Assembly (NCBI GenBank): GCA_027021185.1
Contig: JALUUU010000250.1
Location: forward strand, 1 to 5,499
DNA: 5,499 nucleotides
Direction: 5' to 3'
DNA from: an archaeon
GTDB taxonomy: Archaea > Hydrothermarchaeota > Hydrothermarchaeia > Hydrothermarchaeales > JALUUU01
Part shown: in pieces, positions 1-5,498 of the stretch
Layout of the letters: each line of letters starts with the position of its first letter
Numbering within the stretch: the first letter of the stretch is position 1
The notes under the pieces: generated by a model
Seen by the model: the letters and a program-made list of their open reading frames with translations, nothing else
The model's database searches: none
Told to the model about the DNA's origin: nothing
Made by a program: the position numbers and the translations under genes

Positions 1-1296
1 GAGGAACTTGCCTTTCCTGTATACGGCCTGCTGTATCAAAACCACCGGAAGGTTGTCTATGAAGGTTATGGGGACGTTTATAGGATGGCCGGTGAACCTC
101 TGGATCATTTTTTTCACCGAGGCGGCGTGGAAGGTGGAAATCACTGGATGCCCTGTCTGCATCGCCTGGAAAGCGACGGCGCCCTCAGCCCCCCTGATCT
201 CCCCGACTATTATGTAGTTCGGCCTTGAACGAAGGGCGGACTTGAGCAGGTCAAAAAGGGTGACCCTTCCATCCTCCGGCCCCCTCTCCCTAGTTATCAG
301 CTGCTGCCAGATCGTATGGGGGGGCAGCACCTCTGCGGTGTCTTCAGCTGAGAAAATCTTTGACTCAGGTTTGATGAAGGGCAGGATGGAGTTAAGGGTA
401 GTGGTCTTACCGCTTGCTGTTTCGCCGCACACGAAAACGCTCATGCCGTATTCGAGGCAGAGCCACAGATAAGCAGCCTCGGTGGAGGAGAGAGTGTTCC
501 AGTTTACGAGCTGTGTGATGCTCAGAGGGGTTGAGGTGAATTTCCTAACGGTGAAGCTTGAGCCTTTCTTGCTCACGTCCGTGCTGAAGATCATGTTAAG
601 CCTGGATCCGTCTGGTAGAGAACCGTCAACTATGGGAGCTCCCTCACTGACAGGCCTGCCTATCCTCTCTCCCATCCTCTTTAGGTAGTCCGCCAGCAGG
701 ATGTCGTTGCCGAAATCTATGTTGGTGAGAGACGTGCCGAAGATCTTGTGGACGATTGAAACATTCTTGGGGCCTATGACGTGTATATCCTCTATAAAGG
801 GATCTCTTATCAAAGGCTCAAGGGGACCTGTACCTATTATATCTCTCTTCAGAAGGTAGAGGAACTTGTCGTACTCCCCCTTGGTTACGGGTATCTTCTT
901 GGAAAATCTGTCCAGGAAACCCGCTTTTTTTTTAAGGGTAACGCTTTTCTTGAAGAGCTTTTCCAGGTTCTTCTCAAATGCCTCTGTCGTGTGGGCGGCC
1001 TCTTCGAAGGGGGCCAGCTCCAGTATTCTCTCCTGGATCTTCCTGTATTTTTTTTCTTCCTCCATCCCCTTCATTCTGGGCTCAATGGCCATGTACCTGG
1101 TGTCATGTGAAGCTTTGTATATATGGATGAATATGGGATCCCCCACGGGATAAATGAAATTTATCTTGATAGAGTCCTTCAGGTCCCTGGACATTACAGG
1201 GATAAACTGAGGCTCGTCTCCTGTCTTCTTCATATAAGTGGCTACATACCTTTTCAGGTGAGGATTGTTCTTCAACGCCACCGCATAGACATCCAT
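1..1296 (-). CDS. flaI: FlaI (ArlI), archaellum motor/assembly ATPase, 3'-truncated by window edge
   Basis: This is a GspE/PilT-type secretion ATPase, a hexameric cytoplasmic enzyme that drives both assembly and rotation of the archaellum through the membrane protein FlaJ. I translated it by hand: 432 codons are open from ATG 1296 to the left edge, with no stop reached. The N-terminal domain includes IGTGPLEPLIRDPFIEDIHV (residues 154-173) and RPVSEGAPIVDGSLPDGSRL (214-233), typical of this family. The Walker A motif is GETASGKT (291-298). An Asp-box-like SAEDTAE lies around E318/D319. Walker B is YIIVGEIRG with catalytic Glu366, and the His-box region has H383 (TGHP) and H390 (STFHA). The start at 1296 is set by an in-frame TAG four codons upstream and by AGGTG six bases before the ATG. 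GTG 1305 is a weaker alternative. It lies 9 bp after flaH and in the same frame. Family members are usually somewhat over 500 residues, so roughly 100 are missing. Identification is very secure. Confidence 0.96.
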   Translation of the reverse strand, partial: MDVYAVALKNNPHLKRYVATYMKKTGDEPQFIPVMSRDLKDSIKINFIYPVGDPIFIHIYKASHDTRYMAIEPRMKGMEEEKKYRKIQERILELAPFEEAAHTTEAFEKNLEKLFKKSVTLKKKAGFLDRFSKKIPVTKGEYDKFLYLLKRDIIGTGPLEPLIRDPFIEDIHVIGPKNVSIVHKIFGTSLTNIDFGNDILLADYLKRMGERIGRPVSEGAPIVDGSLPDGSRLNMIFSTDVSKKGSSFTVRKFTSTPLSITQLVNWNTLSSTEAAYLWLCLEYGMSVFVCGETASGKTTTLNSILPFIKPESKIFSAEDTAEVLPPHTIWQQLITRERGPEDGRVTLFDLLKSALRSRPNYIIVGEIRGAEGAVAFQAMQTGHPVISTFHAASVKKMIQRFTGHPINVPITFIDNLPVVLIQQAVYRKGKFL

Positions 1297-1302
1297 TTCA
1301 AA

Positions 1303-1307
1303 CACCT
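1303..1307 (-). promoter_or_regulatory. Ribosome binding site of flaI
   Basis: AGGTG, read on the minus strand, lies six bases before ATG 1296 and overlaps the TAG stop of flaH. It favours ATG 1296 over GTG 1305, since that GTG is part of the motif itself. It is weaker than the GGAGG sites of flaC and flaD/E, so flaI translation may depend partly on ribosomes finishing flaH. That coupling is inference. Confidence 0.6.
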
Positions 1308-1998
1308 AAGATATCGATGTTATCTCCACGACCAGTCCGATTTTAGGCTCCACCCTGAAGGCGGTCACCCTCTGGAAATTCTGCTGGGCAAAATTGTACT
1401 TGACGATTTTCACTATGTTTTTGATATCCCCCGCAAAGGGCTTGAGCTCAAGCTCCATTATTATCGTGGCCGCGATCCTTAGCTGCTCATTAACAGTTGA
1501 GGGAAGCTCCCCTGGATTTACCGTCATGATGATCACTTTCTCTGTGCTGGCGATTCTTTTGAAAAAAGCCATCAAATCGTCTATTTTCTCTGGATTCGCA
1601 TCATTGGCGATTATGGTGGATAGTGAATCGAAAACTATGATATCATTTTCATAGAGAGCCTTGGTATGGATTATCTTCTCAATAAAATTCTCTTTGCGGA
1701 TGTTTTTAGACAGTAATGGATAGACAGGGATGTAAAGGAGGTGCCCGCCGATAAGTTCCTTGGTTATCTTATAGTCCATAGAGGTCATCTGATTTATGAA
1801 CTCCACAGTGGTCATCTGAGTGGAGATGTAAGTAGCTTTGTAACCATTGCTGAGGAGGCCGTAAACAAGCCTCTGGCACAACACGGATTTGCCTGAACCG
1901 TGGGGGCCCTCTGAGAGGACGATGCTGCCGGTAGGCAGACCCCCTCCCACTCTCTTGTGGTACTCGTCTTTAGGGAGCTGAACGCTGAGGAGCCGCAT
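1306..1998 (-). CDS. flaH: FlaH (ArlH), RecA-like/KaiC-type nucleotide-binding protein of the archaellum
   Basis: FlaH is a RecA/KaiC-fold cytoplasmic protein that binds ATP and associates with FlaI at the base of the archaellum motor. Studied homologues bind ATP and hydrolyse it poorly or not at all. The 230-residue protein is the usual family length. Walker A is GPHGSGKS (residues 31-38). The Walker B strand is NDIIVFDSLS with Asp124, followed by Ser-Leu-Ser rather than a Glu. LPTGSIVLSEG (21-31), before the P-loop, is typical of KaiC-like proteins. The ATG at 1998 follows a GAGGTGG site that overlaps the stop of flaG, and the genes are 9 bp apart. It ends in TAG, 9 bp before flaI and in the same reading frame. 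Its position directly before flaI matches the conserved fla gene order. Identification is very secure. Confidence 0.95.
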   Translation of the reverse strand: MRLLSVQLPKDEYHKRVGGGLPTGSIVLSEGPHGSGKSVLCQRLVYGLLSNGYKATYISTQMTTVEFINQMTSMDYKITKELIGGHLLYIPVYPLLSKNIRKENFIEKIIHTKALYENDIIVFDSLSTIIANDANPEKIDDLMAFFKRIASTEKVIIMTVNPGELPSTVNEQLRIAATIIMELELKPFAGDIKNIVKIVKYNFAQQNFQRVTAFRVEPKIGLVVEITSIS

Positions 1999-2002
1999 TC
2001 GT

Positions 2003-2009
2003 CCACCTC
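2003..2009 (-). promoter_or_regulatory. Ribosome binding site of flaH
   Basis: GAGGTGG, read on the minus strand, begins inside the TGA stop of flaG (2010-2008) and lies four bases before ATG 1998. The overlap of stop and ribosome site suggests that translation of flaG and flaH is coupled, which is inference. Confidence 0.6.
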
Positions 2010-2454
2010 ATACCTTAAAGACGAACTCTCTTGTAACACCATTGAAGAGGACTATCCGCAAGGTGTGATATCCAGAGCTCAGAGACGTGGAGACCAGTAT
2101 CGTCCCCACCTCCGAGCGCTTGAGAGAGCCGCTTGTTCCCTGGACAGTGATATCGCTCTGAGAGATCATCTGCCCGTCTATTATGACTGTAACAGTGCTG
2201 TTGGTGAAATAGAAATTCTTCCTTCCAGTGTTCTTGACGTAGAAGACGTATTTTCCACCTTGGGTCGGCACAGTGTCAGGGTCGTTGATTATCTCAAAGT
2301 CGGTCTTCAGTTTATCCCCTAATATAACACCTTTCTCTTTGATTCCGTCAGCCATTTTATAGGACGATACACCAAGAACACCGGCGGTAAAGACAGCGAC
2401 CAAAACAGCTCCTATGAATAGTATCGCCTCGGTCGCCGTTGTCCCAAAGCCCAT
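2008..2454 (-). CDS. flaG: FlaG (ArlG), membrane-anchored archaellum stator-type protein
   Basis: FlaG is a bitopic membrane protein with an extracytoplasmic immunoglobulin-like beta domain. In studied archaea it forms a filament-like complex with FlaF that connects the motor to the cell envelope. This 148-residue protein starts with a prepilin-like hydrophobic segment (about residues 7-30, TATEAILFIGAVLVAVFTAG) and no basic leader. A beta-rich domain follows, with YVFYVKNTG (69-77) and VTVIIDG (88-94), the signature shared by FlaG and FlaF. One N-glycosylation sequon, NST, is at 85-87. Its ATG follows the flaF stop with no gap (TAAATG), and a GAGGTGA site sits within the last codons of flaF, so translational coupling is likely. 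F before G matches the Methanococcus order; in Thermococcales I recall G before F. Because both belong to related beta-domain families, a swap of the F and G names is the main uncertainty. Confidence 0.88.
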   Translation of the reverse strand: MGFGTTATEAILFIGAVLVAVFTAGVLGVSSYKMADGIKEKGVILGDKLKTDFEIINDPDTVPTQGGKYVFYVKNTGRKNFYFTNSTVTVIIDGQMISQSDITVQGTSGSLKRSEVGTILVSTSLSSGYHTLRIVLFNGVTREFVFKV

Positions 2455-2886
2455 TTACGTCACCTCATACGTTGCATAGTCAGAATTACCGTACTCCGTT
2501 ACAGCCTTCAGCCTCTTAGTGCCGTTCCCCGGGAGGTTGTATATCCTCAGAGTAAGGTTCTGATCTGGTGTGAGATACGTTCTGTCATAGTAGTCAACAC
2601 TCTGGAGAGAGCCGTCTATCAACACATTGAAGGCCGCGGTTTCCAAGGTGACACTACCCTTATTCTCTATTTTGACCTCTAAGTCATATGAGCTTGCGTT
2701 GGAGGTTACAGATATTCCCACGATTTTAATCTCCGCGTTGTAGGCATCGTATTTCTCCTCGAAGTTGGTGTTGAATCCTTCTTCCACTAAGCTTATAGCG
2801 AAATCTGCGGAATCAGAGATATATCCGAGGGAAAGCAAAGACGCAACCGTAATAATCGAGAAAGCTGCGCTTATGCTAAACCCCAT
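2455..2886 (-). CDS. flaF: FlaF (ArlF), membrane-anchored archaellum stator-type protein
   Basis: FlaF has an N-terminal membrane helix and an extracytoplasmic beta-sandwich domain. The Sulfolobus homologue binds the S-layer protein, and FlaF acts with FlaG as the static part of the motor. Here 143 residues begin MGFSISAAFSIITVASLLSL, a hydrophobic segment covering about residues 5-24. A short alpha region follows, then a beta domain with LEVKIENKGSVTLE (69-82) and FNVLIDG (86-92), matching the KNxG...IDG pattern also seen in the next gene. Several N-glycosylation sequons lie in the outer domain (NAS 63-65, NLT and NGT further on), as expected for an exposed protein. The ATG at 2886 follows a GGAGGAG site and overlaps the end of flaD/E by 11 bases. 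The product name rests on family features and gene order; assignment as F rather than G is likely but not certain. Confidence 0.87.
   Translation of the reverse strand: MGFSISAAFSIITVASLLSLGYISDSADFAISLVEEGFNTNFEEKYDAYNAEIKIVGISVTSNASSYDLEVKIENKGSVTLETAAFNVLIDGSLQSVDYYDRTYLTPDQNLTLRIYNLPGNGTKRLKAVTEYGNSDYATYEVT
2460..2466 (-). promoter_or_regulatory. Ribosome binding site of flaG inside the end of flaF
   Basis: GAGGTGA, read on the minus strand, lies within the last codons of flaF (Glu-Val-Thr) and five bases before ATG 2454. It supports a start directly abutting the flaF stop codon. Confidence 0.65.
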
Positions 2887-3733
2887 AAATCTCCTCCGCG
2901 CTCGACCTTATCCTTCTCAGTTCTCTGTCAAGCTGGATCAGGAAATCTGGGGAAATTTTATTTCCTTTAATTCTCTCGAGAAACATGAGTGACAGCATAT
3001 GATCTTTAGCAGACAGCTTCTCCTCAGGCTTCCAGTCATCATCCATGAAGAAGGGTTTAATTCCCCTGGAATACTTCAGAAGCTTGGTGGCCACTTCGTC
3101 GGAAATCCACCCCATATCGCAGTAGAACTCCAATACGTCTGGAAGATTCGTCACGCCTGTCTTGTCTACGATGAACTCAAGCCATTTAATGGTAAGCATT
3201 ATAGCCACGGGGTCTTCAGGTATGTCATCTAATAAAACGCCCTTACCGGCCCTAACAGAAACTCTGGGGATTGAGAAATCCTCCGAATCATCGAATCTCT
3301 CTTTGTCATGAGATACCACTCTGTCAGAAATATTTGCTTTTGACCCTGGATCTACCTTTTTCCCAGATCTACCATTCTTTTTCTTGAGGCCGTCAACATC
3401 AGCAATTAGTTTTTCTAATCGGCGATTTATGTTTTCAATTGTCTTTGCTAGACTTTTTTCACTACCCATGCTCGCATGATATGCGTTAACGACTTTGGCT
3501 ATTATCTTATCCAGCTTTTGCTGGGTTAGCTCTTTTCCTGCAAGGTTGTCTCGTAGATCCCTAATTACGAAGGAGGGTATTTTCCCTCGGAGCTTTCGGA
3601 GATTCTTCTCTATGGCTTTCTGTGTCAGAAGCTCGGAGTCATCGCTTTCCTTTTTATTTTCTTCTTTTTCTTCCTCTATCTCATCCATGGGAATGATCTC
3701 CCTTATGTCTGATTTTTCCTCGCCGACCATCAT
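2876..3733 (-). CDS. flaD: FlaD/E (ArlD/E) archaellum scaffold protein
   Basis: This is a euryarchaeal cytoplasmic archaellum accessory protein. With FlaC it forms the scaffold below the motor that receives signals from the chemotaxis system through the adaptor CheF. The 285 residues comprise an acidic/lysine-rich N-terminus (1-35), a helical segment KLRGKIPSFVIRDLRDNLAG (47-66) of the kind seen in FlaD proteins, a coiled-coil-like stretch (about 92-120), a charged linker, and the FlaD/E domain. That domain contains DDIPEDPVAIMLTIKWLEFI (169-188) and LPDVLEFYCDMGWIS (197-211), including the characteristic KWLEF and GWIS. ATG 3733 is preferred because GGAGG lies eight bases upstream; the next codon is also ATG (3730). 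It starts 17 bp after flaC and ends in TAG overlapping flaF. Only one FlaD/E gene is present, whereas Methanococcus has separate flaD and flaE. The family is secure; the choice between D and E is conventional. Confidence 0.92.
   Translation of the reverse strand: MMVGEEKSDIREIIPMDEIEEEKEENKKESDDSELLTQKAIEKNLRKLRGKIPSFVIRDLRDNLAGKELTQQKLDKIIAKVVNAYHASMGSEKSLAKTIENINRRLEKLIADVDGLKKKNGRSGKKVDPGSKANISDRVVSHDKERFDDSEDFSIPRVSVRAGKGVLLDDIPEDPVAIMLTIKWLEFIVDKTGVTNLPDVLEFYCDMGWISDEVATKLLKYSRGIKPFFMDDDWKPEEKLSAKDHMLSLMFLERIKGNKISPDFLIQLDRELRRIRSSAEEIYGV
2891..2897 (-). promoter_or_regulatory. Ribosome binding site of flaF
   Basis: GGAGGAG, read on the minus strand, lies four bases before ATG 2886 and inside the 3' end of flaD/E. 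It supports the overlapping start of flaF. Confidence 0.65.
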
Positions 3734-3741
3734 ATCGAATA

Positions 3742-3746
3742 CCTCC
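3742..3746 (-). promoter_or_regulatory. Ribosome binding site of flaD/E
   Basis: GGAGG (within AGGAGGT), read on the minus strand, sits in the 17-bp gap after flaC and eight bases before ATG 3733. It favours that ATG over the adjacent one at 3730. Confidence 0.7.
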
Positions 3747-3750
3747 TAAA

Positions 3751-4248
3751 TCATCCCTCCTGCATCACCTCAGAAACCATAGACTGAACGTCCAGGTTTT
3801 TTAGAGTGAGAATTTTAAGATCAAGCATAATGTCATCAATGTTCGTTCTTAGATCCTTCAGCTCTTTCGTCATTCTTTCCAGCTTTTCAAGATTTGTCGC
3901 AGTAACCGTGGACTCCCCTATAAACGGGTTTATCTGGGTTGACACCACCTCATAGAGCATCATTATATCGCGGATATTTTCTTCCAGGCTCTTGAGCCCA
4001 TCCTGGACTTCTGTGACATCCTTCTTCACAGTGTTCATTGACATCTTAAGCTTCAGGACCTCATCATCGAGGGTACTAACTTTTTTAAGGATCTTTTCTT
4101 GGTTCTCGGAATCCTCATCCTGTTTTTCGGTTTCTCTAACTGTTTCAACCACGTCTTCAGGCATATCCGCATCTGATTCTTCCTGAGAGTCCTCCTCAGG
4201 ATTTTTCGACCTTTTTAGCTTACTCAGTATTTTATTGATGACCATCAT
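3751..4248 (-). CDS. flaC: FlaC (ArlC) archaellum scaffold protein
   Basis: FlaC is a cytoplasmic coiled-coil protein of the euryarchaeal archaellum that works with FlaD/E as a switch and scaffold complex linking the motor to chemotaxis. The chosen 165-residue product has a short basic N-terminus (INKILSKLKRSK, 4-15) and a long acidic, probably disordered stretch (17-49). Heptad-like helices follow (about 52-98), then the family signature MMLYEVVSTQINPF (96-109), with the conserved LYE and NPF, and a second amphipathic helix (about 118-150). I chose ATG 4248 because GGAGG lies six bases upstream; ATG 4245 is next to it. An open frame extends back to 4302, but those codons are the hairpin and T-tract between genes and encode an implausible Phe-rich leader. 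No membrane segment is seen from the chosen start. Confidence 0.9.
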   Translation of the reverse strand: MMVINKILSKLKRSKNPEEDSQEESDADMPEDVVETVRETEKQDEDSENQEKILKKVSTLDDEVLKLKMSMNTVKKDVTEVQDGLKSLEENIRDIMMLYEVVSTQINPFIGESTVTATNLEKLERMTKELKDLRTNIDDIMLDLKILTLKNLDVQSMVSEVMQEG

Positions 4249-4254
4249 CCTCAG

Positions 4255-4259
4255 CCTCC
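4255..4259 (-). promoter_or_regulatory. Ribosome binding site that sets the flaC start
   Basis: GGAGG, read on the minus strand, lies six bases before ATG 4248. It argues against the longer reading frame starting at 4302, which would begin upstream of this site and include the hairpin as coding sequence. Confidence 0.7.
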
Positions 4260-4267
4260 ATGATTTT

Positions 4268-4300
4268 AAAAAATAAAAAAAGGGACTGAAGAATAGTCCC
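4268..4300 (-). terminator. Hairpin plus U-rich tract after the archaellin genes (probable partial terminator)
   Basis: Read on the minus strand, GGGACT (4300-4295) and AGTCCC (4287-4282) form a perfect 6-bp stem with a 7-base loop. The run TTTTTTTATTTTTT (4281-4268) follows immediately. It lies 15 bases after the stop of the second archaellin and just before the flaC ribosome site. T-tracts are known to terminate archaeal transcription, and archaellin transcripts in some methanogens end after the archaellin genes with partial read-through. Such an arrangement would give much filament mRNA and little machinery mRNA. The structure is seen directly; its function is inferred. The A/T-rich block could also serve as part of an internal promoter. 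Confidence 0.65.
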
Positions 4301-4315
4301 ATATAGAGGGTGCCC

Positions 4316-4978
4316 TTACTGCAGGCTCACCACATTGGTCGTGTAGCTCGAGGGGGTGGTGAACTCTATTATCCCTGGTGCACCGAACTCAGGCCTGACT
4401 TCTCCGTCAACCTTTTTGCGCTCCTCGATTCCACCAAAGGCGTCGCTTGTGTCAATAGCCAATACGATTTTGTCTCCTTTGTTCATCGTTGGATTAGTGC
4501 TCGTGAGAGAGTTGTCCTCGTCTTGGAGCACAATGATCCCGAATCGAACTCCATTCACATTCCATGCATTGGTGGTAGCGAAGATATTCGAATATCCTGT
4601 AGAGACATCGTCGTATGCCGAATTATTGTAGGTGAAAGTCACCTTCTTGTTTCCATCGTTAAGCGAGACCACTGTCTTGCTCAGGTCAATGTCGCTGCTC
4701 CCGGCGTTGGGCTCAATATATATGGCCATCTTCGTAACGTTTCCGTGGGCTTGTTGAACATATCCTGAAACTTTAGTCACCATTATTCCACTGGCAACCT
4801 GTTCCGTCGAAACCCTGCCCGTAGACGCCGCCTTCTGCTGAAGAAAACCAGACGTCTGAATCAACACCCCAGCAGCCACAGCCGCCACAAGGACAACCGC
4901 TATGAAGATAATCAAAGTACCAATCCCCATAGCAGCACGATTGTCCCTCCTAAACTTTTTCCAAGGGGCATTAGTCAT
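4316..4978 (-). CDS. flaB: Archaellin (archaellum filament subunit), second copy
   Basis: This is a filament subunit of the archaellum, exported and assembled after removal of its N-terminal leader by a FlaK-type prepilin peptidase. From ATG 4978 it has 220 residues: a basic leader (WKKFRRDNRA), the predicted cut between Ala15 and Ala16 (NRA/AMGIG), and the hydrophobic assembly helix GIGTLIIFIAVVLVAAVAAG (18-37) followed by TSGFLQQKA, all hallmark archaellin sequence. The outer domain has VLQDEDNS (150-157), NKGDK (166-170) and RPEFGAPGIIEFTTP (195-209). Sequons NVT (80-82) and NNS (118-120) could be glycosylated. A GTG at 4987 would give a longer product, but it lies inside the GGAGGTGA ribosome site, so ATG 4978 is preferred. 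It starts 13 bp after the preceding archaellin, which it closely resembles. Gene numbering (B1, B2) cannot be fixed because the operon start is outside the window. Confidence 0.95.
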   Translation of the reverse strand: MTNAPWKKFRRDNRAAMGIGTLIIFIAVVLVAAVAAGVLIQTSGFLQQKAASTGRVSTEQVASGIMVTKVSGYVQQAHGNVTKMAIYIEPNAGSSDIDLSKTVVSLNDGNKKVTFTYNNSAYDDVSTGYSNIFATTNAWNVNGVRFGIIVLQDEDNSLTSTNPTMNKGDKIVLAIDTSDAFGGIEERKKVDGEVRPEFGAPGIIEFTTPSSYTTNVVSLQ

Positions 4979-4983
4979 CTTTT

Positions 4984-4991
4984 TCACCTCC
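4984..4991 (-). promoter_or_regulatory. Strong ribosome binding site of the second archaellin
   Basis: GGAGGTGA, read on the minus strand, begins immediately after the TAA stop (4994-4992) of the upstream archaellin. Its GGAGG core is eight bases from ATG 4978. It contains the GTG that would start a nine-base-longer frame, so it decides in favour of ATG 4978. Its strength fits an abundantly made filament protein. Confidence 0.75.
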
Positions 4992-5498
4992 TTATTGCAG
5001 AGTAACCACCGAGCGCGTGTAGGCAGGTGGCGTGGTGAACTCTATTATTCCCGGTGCACCGAACTCTGGTCTTATCTGTCCAGTTATCTTTGTTCTCTCT
5101 TCGATGTTTGAGAATGCCGAATTGACGTTGACGGTGATAATCACTTTATCTCCTTTGTTTATGGTTGGTGCAGCAGCCGAAATTGAACTGTCTTCGTCCT
5201 GCAGAACTATCAAGCCAAACTCTGTGGCTCCTAGATTATTCCATGCTGACAATGATCCGTCAAAGATGTTTCCGTATCCAGATTGAGAGGTGAACTTAGA
5301 GCTATTATACCTCATCTGGACCTCAATAGTCTCATTACTAAGGGACAGAACTGCTGTGTTAAGGTCAATGTCGCTGCTCCCAGCATTGGGCTCAACATAT
5401 ATAGCCAGGGCGTTCACAGCACCTCCTGGAACAGAGGTTATGTTACCAACGACTGAAGTCACCATTATTCCACTGGCAACCTGTTCCGTCGAAACCCT
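4992..5498 (-). CDS. flaB: Archaellin, first copy, 5'-truncated by window edge
   Basis: The C-terminal 168 residues of an archaellin are present. The reading frame is open to the right edge, where the sequence reads RVSTEQVASGIMV, identical to residues 55-67 of the downstream copy, so the ATG at 5465 is internal and not a start. The leader and hydrophobic assembly helix lie beyond the edge; by comparison with the second copy about 54 codons are missing. Conserved blocks shared with the other copy are YVEPNAGSSDIDL, FGLIVLQDEDSS, INKGDK and RPEFGAPGIIEFTTP. Sequons NIT, NET and NSS are present in the outer domain, against two in the other copy. The gene ends in TAA directly before the ribosome site of the second archaellin. 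Differences cluster in the central surface-exposed region, which suggests the two subunits are not interchangeable; that is inference. Confidence 0.94.
   Translation of the reverse strand, partial: RVSTEQVASGIMVTSVVGNITSVPGGAVNALAIYVEPNAGSSDIDLNTAVLSLSNETIEVQMRYNSSKFTSQSGYGNIFDGSLSAWNNLGATEFGLIVLQDEDSSISAAAPTINKGDKVIITVNVNSAFSNIEERTKITGQIRPEFGAPGIIEFTTPPAYTRSVVTLQ

Noticed and set aside
781..1482. Plus-strand open frames of 95-119 codons across 781-1482
   Set aside because: They lie antisense to flaI and flaH, overlap each other in different frames, lack recognisable domains, and the minus-strand reading contains clear ATPase motifs.
1812..2042. Minus-strand frame of 76 codons across the flaG/flaH junction
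   Set aside because: It is out of frame with flaH, overlaps its P-loop region, and has low-complexity composition with no family match.
1957..2322. Plus-strand open frame of 121 codons
   Set aside because: It is antisense to flaG and the start of flaH and shows no family features. The minus-strand frames fit conserved archaellum genes with ribosome sites.
2876..2886. Possible programmed frameshift joining FlaD/E to FlaF
   Set aside because: The 11-base overlap has no slippery run, flaF has its own strong ribosome site, and FlaD/E is cytoplasmic while FlaF begins with a membrane anchor, as in other operons where they are separate.
3495..3749. Serine/phenylalanine-rich plus-strand frame that could look like a membrane peptide
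   Set aside because: It is the complement of the Glu/Lys-rich N-terminus of FlaD/E. Antisense of GAA/AAG codons yields TTC/CTT runs, so the composition is an artefact.
4249..4302. N-terminal extension of FlaC starting at 4302 (Phe-rich, signal-like)
   Set aside because: These codons are the hairpin and T-tract. GGAGG at 4255-4259 points to ATG 4248, and FlaC proteins are cytoplasmic.
4310..4768. Plus-strand open frame of 152 codons antisense to the second archaellin
   Set aside because: It has no recognisable motif and no convincing ribosome site. The opposite strand is an unmistakable archaellin.
4979..4987. GTG start at 4987 for the second archaellin
   Set aside because: That GTG is part of the GGAGGTGA ribosome site itself. 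ATG 4978 is eight bases from the GGAGG core and gives a normal archaellin leader.
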